8,299 nt of DNA from Acidimicrobiia bacterium. Its GTDB lineage: Bacteria; Actinomycetota; Acidimicrobiia; Acidimicrobiales; Ilumatobacteraceae. The stretch's first letter is position 1. Each line of letters begins with the position of its first letter. Location of the stretch: assembly GCA_010030605.1 (NCBI GenBank), contig RHCK01000059.1, forward strand, positions 1 through 8,299, read 5' to 3'. Position numbers and translations under genes: made by a program. A model generated the notes under the pieces. It saw only the letters and a list, made by a program, of their open reading frames with translations. It ran no database searches and was not told the DNA's origin. Shown here in pieces: positions 1 through 5,584 of the stretch.

Positions 1-567
1 CTCGCGGTCATCGGTGTCATCATTCAGGCCGGCACCATGAATCTGCAGAACATCGTGGTGGCGCAGAACGCCGGGTCCATGTTCGGTTGGGACGGGCTCG
101 GTAATCCGTTCGTGCTCACACAGTTCGTCGGATTCATCATTTTCATGATCGCGGTTCAAGCCGAACTCACCCAGACCCCGTTCGACATGCCCATCGCCGA
201 GTCGGAATTGGTGTCGGGTTACATGACCGAGTACTCCGGCTTCCGCTTCCTCACGTTCTTCATCGCCGAGTTCGCCACCGCCGGTGTCTTCTCGCTGATC
301 GCCTCGGTGCTCTTCCTCGGCGGATGGGGTATCCCGTTCGCATGGTTCGGTTGGGACAGCATGGACAGCGTCGACAACTGGATGAACGTGGTCGGCCCGC
401 TCATCATGGTCACCAAGATGATGTTGCTCTCGTTCGTCATCATGTGGGTTCGCTTCAGCTACCCGCGTTTCCGCGAGGACCAACTGCAGCGTTTCGCGTG
501 GAAGGTTCTCGTTCCCGTCTCACTGGTGAACATCATGATCACCGCGATCTTGAAGGTGGCGTTCTGA
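1..567 (+). CDS. nuoH: NADH-quinone oxidoreductase subunit H (NuoH), C-terminal part, 5' truncated by window edge
   Basis: The frame is open from base 1, and the internal ATG at 37 is not the start. The 188 visible residues are the C-terminal half or so of NuoH/ND1, the membrane subunit that links the peripheral arm to the proton pump and builds most of the quinone-binding chamber. The family hallmark is at bases 163-240: a TPFD motif, then AESELVSGY and TEYSGFRF. This is the cytoplasmic loop lining the quinone site. It is followed by three to four hydrophobic helices, including one with LFLGGW, and a C-terminal helix ending at TGA 565-567. Two loop positions differ from the usual NRTPFDLPEAESEL pattern (Q for R, I for the first E). 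The stop overlaps the nuoI start in TGATG, which implies translational coupling. Assignment is secure; only the N-terminus is missing. Confidence 0.95.
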   Translation, partial: LAVIGVIIQAGTMNLQNIVVAQNAGSMFGWDGLGNPFVLTQFVGFIIFMIAVQAELTQTPFDMPIAESELVSGYMTEYSGFRFLTFFIAEFATAGVFSLIASVLFLGGWGIPFAWFGWDSMDSVDNWMNVVGPLIMVTKMMLLSFVIMWVRFSYPRFREDQLQRFAWKVLVPVSLVNIMITAILKVAF

Positions 568-1058
568 TGCCCAAGGTCCCCGGTCTTCTGAAGGGTCTCG
601 GCGTCACGCTGAACACCCTCAAGCGCACCACCATTGATGGTGCGAACACCGTGCAATATCCGCACGAGAAGGAAGCCCCGCCCATTCGCGCGCGCGGCGT
701 CATCGCTCTGCGCGAGGACAACTGCACGTCGTGCATGTTGTGCGCTCGCTCCTGCCCGGACTGGTGCATCTACATCGAGGGTCACAAGGAATTGGCTCCT
801 CCGCGTCGCGCTGGTGGCAAGCCCCGCCAGGTGAACAAGCTCGATCGTTTCGACATCGACTACGCGTTGTGCATGTATTGCGGAATCTGCGTCGAGGTGT
901 GTCCCTTCGACGCGTTGTTCTGGAGCCCCGAGTACGAGTACAGCGAGCCGCGCATCGCCGACCTTCTGCACGACAAGGTGAAGCTCGGCGAGTGGATGGA
1001 AACCGTGCCCGAAGCACCGGCCCTCGAAGCCGGAGCCGAGAAGAAGGGCAAGAAGTGA
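567..1058 (+). CDS. nuoI: NADH-quinone oxidoreductase subunit I (NuoI), 2x[4Fe-4S] ferredoxin-like subunit
   Basis: 163-residue iron-sulfur subunit (TYKY homologue) that passes electrons through clusters N6a and N6b toward N2 and quinone, at the membrane/peripheral-arm interface. Two ferredoxin motifs are complete. The first has Cys53, 56, 59 and 63 (CTSCMLCARSCP) and the second has Cys102, 105, 108 and 112 (CMYCGICVEVCP). As expected for two clusters, the last cysteine of each motif should ligate the other cluster. The N-terminus is amphipathic and basic rather than a signal peptide. The C-terminus is a short acidic then lysine-rich tail. Length is normal for the family. The ATG at 567 is chosen because it overlaps the nuoH stop, has an AAGG/GGTGG ribosome-binding stretch at 553-559, and begins at the usual NuoI N-terminus. 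The same frame is open upstream to 324, but that part only shadows nuoH. Confidence 0.97.
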   Translation: MPKVPGLLKGLGVTLNTLKRTTIDGANTVQYPHEKEAPPIRARGVIALREDNCTSCMLCARSCPDWCIYIEGHKELAPPRRAGGKPRQVNKLDRFDIDYALCMYCGICVEVCPFDALFWSPEYEYSEPRIADLLHDKVKLGEWMETVPEAPALEAGAEKKGKK

Positions 1059-1423
1059 TGTTGGCCGCCGATCTTCTCGTCGCCCAGAACATTGGCTTCG
1101 GAATCATCGCGTTGCTGATGATCGTCGGAGCTCTCCGCGTGGTCACCGTCAACAACGTGGTTCACGCCGCGCTCTGGTTGGTGGTGGTTTTGTCGGGTGC
1201 GGCGGCTCAATATCTGCTGTTGTCGGCCGAGTTCGTGGCCATCACCCAGGTGCTGGTGTACGTCGGAGCCGTGATGGTTCTGTTCCTTTTCGGAACGATG
1301 CTCACCCGGGCGCGCATCGGCGCCGAGAACGATCTCAACAACAAGAACTGGAAGATCGCCATCCCCGTGTCGTTGTTGATGTTGGGCGTGATGTCCTACG
1401 TCATCATCGACGGCTTCCACTGA
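1058..1423 (+). CDS. nuoJ: NADH-quinone oxidoreductase subunit J (NuoJ), C-terminally truncated
   Basis: 121-residue membrane protein recognised as NuoJ/ND6 by its third helix, residues about 59-82, with the conserved VYVGAVMVLFLF stretch that forms the pi-bulge region important for conformational coupling. Predicted helices: about 11-29, 34-54, 59-82 and 99-117. Family members usually have five helices and roughly 160-260 residues. This one ends four residues after helix 4 (VIIDGFH, then TGA 1421-1423). The acidic/aromatic loop and helix 5, normally near an FSRYLLPFE-like motif, are absent in all three forward frames. Start ATG 1058 overlaps the nuoI stop in TGATG, with AAGGG at 1044-1048 as ribosome-binding site. 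The truncation point coincides with where NuoK homology begins, so I read the short C-terminus as the left side of a deletion rather than a natural short NuoJ. Confidence 0.85.
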   Translation: MLAADLLVAQNIGFGIIALLMIVGALRVVTVNNVVHAALWLVVVLSGAAAQYLLLSAEFVAITQVLVYVGAVMVLFLFGTMLTRARIGAENDLNNKNWKIAIPVSLLMLGVMSYVIIDGFH

Positions 1424-1425
1424 AC
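1405..1425 (+). other. Putative deletion junction between nuoJ and nuoK
   Basis: NuoJ homology runs to about 1417 and NuoK homology starts at about 1420. The bases normally found between them (NuoJ loop and helix 5, nuoK start and helices 1-2) are absent. I estimate at least about 250 missing bases from usual family lengths; this is inference. No insertion-sequence remnant is visible at the join. Confidence 0.7.
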
Positions 1426-1593
1426 CTGTTGGCCTTCTCGGTGCGACATGGTTCCGTCGACGGAAACACGTTCGCCCTGTACGTCATCGCGATCGCCGCG
1501 GCCGAGGTCGGCGTCGGACTCGCGATGGTCCTGCTGATCTACCGCAACCGGCGCACCATCGCGCTCGACGACCTGTCCGAGATGAAGGGCTGA
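1420..1593 (+). pseudogene. nuoK: nuoK remnant: C-terminal 57 residues of NuoK, no start codon or first two helices
   Basis: Reading from 1420 in a frame -1 relative to nuoJ gives 57 residues beginning LNLLAFSVRHGSVDGNTF and ending DDLSEMKG, TGA 1591-1593. The central helix IAIAAAEVGVGLAMVLL and the SEMKG end are characteristic of NuoK/ND4L. Against E. coli NuoK (100 residues, from memory) the fragment aligns with residues about 44-100. The glutamate of AAAE corresponds to Glu72. The missing part holds helices 1 and 2 and the essential Glu36. Upstream codons in this frame encode no NuoK-like sequence, only a shadow of nuoJ, and no ATG, GTG or TTG with a ribosome-binding site precedes the homology. 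The first possible starts are CTG 1420 or 1426, TTG 1429 and GTG 1441. As given, no functional NuoK can be made. The cause may be genuine deletion or sequence/assembly error. Confidence 0.85.
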
Positions 1594-1596
1594 TCG

Positions 1597-3966
1597 ATGC
1601 TCGCCGCAGAAGCAACCGCTGAAGTTCACGCCTCCACGGGCTGGTTCCTGGAACACGCCTGGATCATCCCGATCATCCCGGCCGTCGCATTCGCTCTCAT
1701 CATCTTCTTCGGAAAGAAGATGCCGATGAAGGGCAGCGAGTTCGGTGTCGCATCGATGCTCGGTTCATTGGTGCTGGCCGTCGGTGCCGCCTGGCAATGG
1801 ATTCACCGGGTCGATGGCGTGGTGAGCGGCGCTCATTCGGCCGTCGAGGAGGGGGCGCATCATGCCGCGCCCTTCGTTGGTCCGATCATTCGTGAATGGA
1901 CGTGGTGGCAGAGCGGCGGATTCGAGTTCGGAATCGGTCAACACATCGACGGACTCGCGCTCACGTTGCTGGTCGTGGTGGCATTCATCTCGAGCCTCGT
2001 GCAGATCTACTCACTCGAGTACCTCCGCGGCGACCGTCGCTACACGCACTTCTTCGCGGCTCTCACGTTGTTCTCCGCCGGCATGTTGTGCATGGTGCTG
2101 GCGCCCAACATGGTGCAGCTCATCCTGGGTTGGGAAATCATGGGCCTCTGTTCGTTCATGCTCATCGGCCACTGGTGGGAAGAGGAGGCCAACTCGCGTG
2201 CCGCTTTGAAGGCCTTCTTCACCGTGCGTGTGGGCGACATGGGCTTGCTCATCGGTACGGGAATTCTTTTCTTCTCGGCCAACAGTTGGACCCAAGAACA
2301 TCTCGGAGTCTCCGGTTTCAACATCAGCGGTTTGTCGGCCTGGGCCATGTCCGGTGCCGCCAGCCACAGTGCCCTCACGTGGGGTGCCGTCGCGCTGTTC
2401 GTGGCCTGCATCGGAAAGAGCGGTCAGTTCCCATTGCACACGTGGTTGCCCGACGCCATGGCCGGTCCGACCCCCGTCAGTTCGCTGTTGCACTCGAGCA
2501 CCATGGTCGTGGCCGGCGTGTTCCTGGTCGGTCGCCTGTACCCGGTCTTCTGGGAAGGCATGAAGATCGGTGACACGAACATCAACTTCATCGTGATCAT
2601 CGGTGGAATCACGATCGTGATCGCCGCCCTTCTCGCGTTCGTTCAGCACGACATCAAGAAGGTGTTGGCGTACTCGACGGTGTCTCAGTTGGGCTACATG
2701 ATGCTGGGTCTCGGAGCTGGCGCGTGGCTGCCGGCCATCTTCCACATCTTCACCCACGCGTTCTTCAAGGCGTGTCTCTTCTTGTCGGCGGGTTCGGTGA
2801 GCCACTCCGGTTCGCACCACTCGTTCGACATGAAGAAGGACATGGGCGGTTTGGCCAAGAAGATGCCGATCACGGCCACGACCTGGATCATCTCCACGTT
2901 GGCCTTGGCCGGTGTCTTCCCGCTCGCCGGCTTCTTCTCGAAGGACGAGATCATCGACAACGTGGGTCACAATGGTTACAACGCGTTCATGATCGTGGGT
3001 CTCTCGGGAGCTTTCCTCACCGCGGCCTACATGACTCGCGCCACCTACCTCACCTTCTTCGGCGAAGCTCGCGGCGCGGCGGCTGGCGAACATCACGACG
3101 AGCACGACGCGCACGCGGCCCATGACGATCACGACGCCCATGACGCTCACGCCTCGCACGACGATCACGATTCGCATGCCGATCACGGACCGCACGAGAG
3201 TCCGAAGTTGATCACCGTGCCCTTGATGATCCTTGCCGCCTTGGCTTTGGTGGCCGGTTTGGCCAACGCCACTCCGTTCGGCGAGAACTGGGAGCGGTTC
3301 AAGAAGTACGTCGAGCCGAGCAGTGAATACGTGATGGCCGAGTCCGCCATCGCTTCGGGACCCGGCGAGGCGATCGTGGTGCCCGCGGCCGAGGAAGGCA
3401 CCAAGGAAGAAGGTTGCGCGGTCGAGGCCCCCGAAGAAGGAATGGTCTGCTACTTCCCGACGGTGAGCCACGCCAAGTTCAAGTGGTCGAAGGCGGCCCT
3501 CTCGCTCGTCATCGTCGCCTTCGGGCTGATCTCGAGTTGGTTGTTCTGCGTGCAGTACTACACGCGACGTAACCGTCGACTCGTCGGGCTCACTGAGCGC
3601 AACAGGGTGTTGCGTGGCGGATACAAGTTCCTCTGGAACAAGTACTACCTCGACGCCTTGTACGAGAAGGTCATCGTTCGCGCAGTGGCGTATCCGATCT
3701 CACGAGCGGCGTACTGGTTCAACCAGAACGTGCTCGACGGCGCGGTGAATGGCGCGGGCAAGATCTCGCGTCGCGTCGCCGGCTGGGTGTACCGCAACAT
3801 CGATCAACGCGTCGTCGACGGCGCAGTGAACGGCTCGGGCGCCGCGGCCCGAGGCACGGGCGGAGCGTTGCGCCCCGTGCAGTCGGGCAAGGTCAATCAA
3901 TACGGAGCGCTGCTGTTCGCTGCGGCCGCCATCGGCGCTCTCATACTCGTCATCATCAACACCTGA
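1597..3966 (+). CDS. nuoL: NADH-quinone oxidoreductase subunit L (NuoL), distal antiporter-like proton-pumping subunit
   Basis: 789-residue Mrp-antiporter-like subunit at the tip of the membrane arm. It is longer than the usual 610-660 residues because of loop inserts. Key proton-path residues are present: Glu180 (TM5, GWEIMG), Lys274 (TM7, IGKSGQFPLHTWLPDAMAGP), His299 (TM8), His383, His387 and Lys391 (FHIFTHAFFKA), and Lys449-Asp450 (TM12, FFSKDE). A histidine tract occupies residues 499-533, between TM13 and TM14 (about 538-560). An acidic loop with Cys607 and Cys618 precedes TM15 (about 633-655). Residues about 657-765 form the lateral amphipathic helix region, with an internal repeat, and TM16 is 769-788. 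ATG 1597 lies 3 bases after the nuoK stop, with AAGGG at 1585-1589 seven bases upstream. Homology begins promptly after it. The gene itself shows no disruption. Confidence 0.97.
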   Translation: MLAAEATAEVHASTGWFLEHAWIIPIIPAVAFALIIFFGKKMPMKGSEFGVASMLGSLVLAVGAAWQWIHRVDGVVSGAHSAVEEGAHHAAPFVGPIIREWTWWQSGGFEFGIGQHIDGLALTLLVVVAFISSLVQIYSLEYLRGDRRYTHFFAALTLFSAGMLCMVLAPNMVQLILGWEIMGLCSFMLIGHWWEEEANSRAALKAFFTVRVGDMGLLIGTGILFFSANSWTQEHLGVSGFNISGLSAWAMSGAASHSALTWGAVALFVACIGKSGQFPLHTWLPDAMAGPTPVSSLLHSSTMVVAGVFLVGRLYPVFWEGMKIGDTNINFIVIIGGITIVIAALLAFVQHDIKKVLAYSTVSQLGYMMLGLGAGAWLPAIFHIFTHAFFKACLFLSAGSVSHSGSHHSFDMKKDMGGLAKKMPITATTWIISTLALAGVFPLAGFFSKDEIIDNVGHNGYNAFMIVGLSGAFLTAAYMTRATYLTFFGEARGAAAGEHHDEHDAHAAHDDHDAHDAHASHDDHDSHADHGPHESPKLITVPLMILAALALVAGLANATPFGENWERFKKYVEPSSEYVMAESAIASGPGEAIVVPAAEEGTKEEGCAVEAPEEGMVCYFPTVSHAKFKWSKAALSLVIVAFGLISSWLFCVQYYTRRNRRLVGLTERNRVLRGGYKFLWNKYYLDALYEKVIVRAVAYPISRAAYWFNQNVLDGAVNGAGKISRRVAGWVYRNIDQRVVDGAVNGSGAAARGTGGALRPVQSGKVNQYGALLFAAAAIGALILVIINT
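3091..3195 (+). repeat. Histidine-every-third-residue tract in NuoL (residues 499-533)
   Basis: Histidine occurs at 500, 503, 506 and so on to 533, without a break: 12 consecutive H-x-x units, plus His499. The x positions are mostly Asp, Ala, Glu and Ser. The underlying DNA is a degenerate 9-base-like repeat (CAC/CAT-GAC-GAT/GCC type), not a perfect tandem array. By NuoL topology it lies in the TM13-TM14 loop, expected on the cytoplasmic side. Confidence 0.9.
3730..3840 (+). repeat. Internal duplication in NuoL C-terminal lateral-helix region
   Basis: VLDGAVNGAG (residues 712-721, bases 3730-3759) recurs as VVDGAVNGSG (739-748, bases 3811-3840), exactly 27 residues later. The two 30-base copies match at 25 positions. 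The copies sit in the amphipathic region that joins TM15 to TM16, so this may be an old duplication of a helix-break unit in the lateral helix. Confidence 0.75.
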
Positions 3967-3970
3967 GGAG
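3966..3970 (+). promoter_or_regulatory. Shine-Dalgarno site for nuoM
   Basis: AGGAG begins within the nuoL stop codon and ends nine bases before the nuoM ATG at 3980. It supports that start and independent initiation after the 13-base gap, the largest gap in the window. Confidence 0.75.
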
Positions 3971-3979
3971 AAACACGGC

Positions 3980-5581
3980 ATGGATGTACTCCGTGATCAA
4001 AACTGGGTGCTCAGCGTAGGCACGTTCTTGCCGCTCGTCGGCGTGATCGTGATGCTGTTCATTCCCAAAGCGGAAGAGGAGCTGCACAAGCTCGTGGCTC
4101 TCGTCACCGCGCTCGCGACCTTGGGTGTGGGTGTCTACACGCTGACCCAGTTCGACTTCGGTCAGGCCGACAAGCTCCAGTTCTTCGCGAACGCGGAGTG
4201 GATCAAGGTCATCTCCAGCAACTACACGATCGGTCTCGATGGAATGAGCTTGCCGCTCTACTTCCTCTCGATGGTCGTGACCGTGCTGGTGATGATCTAC
4301 TCGTGGAATCACATTCCGTCGCCGGGTAACCCGAAGTCCTTCCTCATCCTGATGCTCATCCTGCAGACGGGTATGGCCGGAACTTTCATCGCCCAAGACC
4401 TGATTCTGTTCTTCGTGTTCTTCGAAGTGGTTCTGTTGCCGATGTACTTCATGATCGGTGTGTGGGGAGGCGAGCAGCGTCAGTACGCCTCGTTGAAGTT
4501 CTTTCTGTACACGATGTTCGGCTCGGCGCTCATGTTGGTGGCCTTCATCGCCCTGTTCTTCAAAGTTCGCGGCGCACTGCCCGCCGGTGTCGAGCCGTCG
4601 TTCTCGATCCCGCAGCTGGCGGAGTACGGCGGTCTGCTCGGCCGATCCGCTCAGATCTGGATCTTCGGTGGAATGTTCGTGGGCTTCGCCGTGAAGGTGC
4701 CGATGTTCCCGTTCCACACCTGGTTGCCCGACGCACACACGCAGGCGCCCACGCAGGGCTCGGTCATCCTGGCCGCGATTCTTCTGAAACTCGGAACGTA
4801 CGGATTCGTTCGTATCGCCATCCCGATCCTGCCCGAGGCCGCCAAGGAGTGGGCACCGTGGATCGGTCTGCTCGCCGTGATCGGAATTATTTACGGCGCG
4901 CTCGGATGTTTGGCGCAAACCGACATGAAGCGACTCATCGCGTTCTCGTCGGTTGCTCACATGGGTTTCGTGATGCTCGGAATTTCCACGCTCACCCCGA
5001 TGGGTTTCAACGCCGCCATCTTCGGAATGGTCGCCCACGGTCTGATCACCGGCATGCTGTTCTTCTTGGCCGGCAGTGTGAAGGACCGTTACCACACTCT
5101 GGAGATCGCTCGACTGGGCGGCATGCTCAAGCAGATGCCCAAGCTCGGATGGATTCTGGGTTTCTGTGCCATGGCATCGCTCGGACTTCCCGGCCTGGCC
5201 GGATTCTGGGGCGAATTCCCGGCGATTCTGTCGGCGTACTCGCCGGCGATCGGATTGCCCGAGGAGACCTTCCGCACGTTCATGGTGATCGCGGCACTCG
5301 GCACGGTGTTCGCCGCGGCGTATCTGCTGTGGCTCTTCCAGCGCACCGCTTTCGGTGAGCCCAAGGCCGAGTTCGCCGGTGGCGATCATGGCCATGGTCA
5401 CGGCCATGGCTCGCACGAGGACGACGATCACGGCAGCGATTTGCACGACGTCAACATCTTCGAGTGGATCGCCTGGACGCCGTTCCTCATCGCGATCGTC
5501 GTGTTCGGTGTCTATCCGCAGTTGATGTTCAAGGTCATCGACCCCGCCGTTCAGGTGGCACTCAAGGCCTTCGGAGGCTGA
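3980..5581 (+). CDS. nuoM: NADH-quinone oxidoreductase subunit M (NuoM), antiporter-like proton-pumping subunit
   Basis: 533-residue central antiporter-like subunit (ND4 homologue), a normal family length, about 14 helices. The four charged residues of the proton half-channels are intact: Glu149 in TM5 (FFEVVLLPMYFMIG), Lys239 in TM7 (FAVKVPMFPFHTWLPDAHTQAP), Lys270 in TM8 (ILLKLGTYG) and Glu412 in TM12 (GFWGEF). The SSVAHMGFVMLG helix is also typical. A glycine/histidine/aspartate-rich insert at residues 467-490 lies between TM13 and the last helix, the same loop that holds the histidine tract in NuoL. ATG 3980 is supported by the AGGAG site. The stop at 5579-5581 is three bases before nuoN. 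NuoM rather than NuoL or NuoN because of ELxxLPMY-type TM5, length and gene order. Confidence 0.97.
   Translation: MDVLRDQNWVLSVGTFLPLVGVIVMLFIPKAEEELHKLVALVTALATLGVGVYTLTQFDFGQADKLQFFANAEWIKVISSNYTIGLDGMSLPLYFLSMVVTVLVMIYSWNHIPSPGNPKSFLILMLILQTGMAGTFIAQDLILFFVFFEVVLLPMYFMIGVWGGEQRQYASLKFFLYTMFGSALMLVAFIALFFKVRGALPAGVEPSFSIPQLAEYGGLLGRSAQIWIFGGMFVGFAVKVPMFPFHTWLPDAHTQAPTQGSVILAAILLKLGTYGFVRIAIPILPEAAKEWAPWIGLLAVIGIIYGALGCLAQTDMKRLIAFSSVAHMGFVMLGISTLTPMGFNAAIFGMVAHGLITGMLFFLAGSVKDRYHTLEIARLGGMLKQMPKLGWILGFCAMASLGLPGLAGFWGEFPAILSAYSPAIGLPEETFRTFMVIAALGTVFAAAYLLWLFQRTAFGEPKAEFAGGDHGHGHGHGSHEDDDHGSDLHDVNIFEWIAWTPFLIAIVVFGVYPQLMFKVIDPAVQVALKAFGG
5387..5446 (+). repeat. Histidine-rich insert in NuoM (residues 470-489)
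   Basis: Eight histidines fall in 20 residues: a (HG)4 run at 470-477, then His479, 484 and 489 among aspartates. That gives His470, 472, 474, 476, 479, 484 and 489 with acidic residues at 480-483 and 487, so seven histidines are individually placed. The DNA has CATGGCCATGGTCACGGC-like short repetition. It sits at the TM13-TM14 loop, equivalent to the NuoL tract. Confidence 0.8.
5573..5577 (+). promoter_or_regulatory. Shine-Dalgarno site deciding the nuoN GTG start
   Basis: GGAGG lies inside the last codons of nuoM, seven bases before GTG 5585. An in-frame TTG follows directly at 5588, but GTG has the better spacing and codon. The first in-frame ATG (5609) would trim the N-terminus. Confidence 0.75.
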
Positions 5582-5584
5582 TCC

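Noticed and set aside
37..567. ATG at 37 as a gene start
   Set aside because: The frame is open from base 1 and encodes NuoH sequence before it. A 176-residue protein would lack the N-terminal half of NuoH, so this is an internal methionine.
1420..1593. The NuoK fragment as a novel small membrane protein
   Set aside because: Its sequence matches the NuoK C-terminus closely (AAAE helix and SEMKG end) and it sits in the nuoK slot, so remnant nuoK is the simpler explanation.
3091..3195. The repetitive histidine tract as a CRISPR array or tandem DNA repeat locus
   Set aside because: There is no spacer structure, the repeats are degenerate at the base level, and the reading frame of nuoL runs through unbroken.
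2011..3471. A 486-codon open frame on the minus strand opposite nuoL
   Set aside because: Same composition artefact as the one opposite nuoM/nuoN, fully inside nuoL, with no family resemblance.
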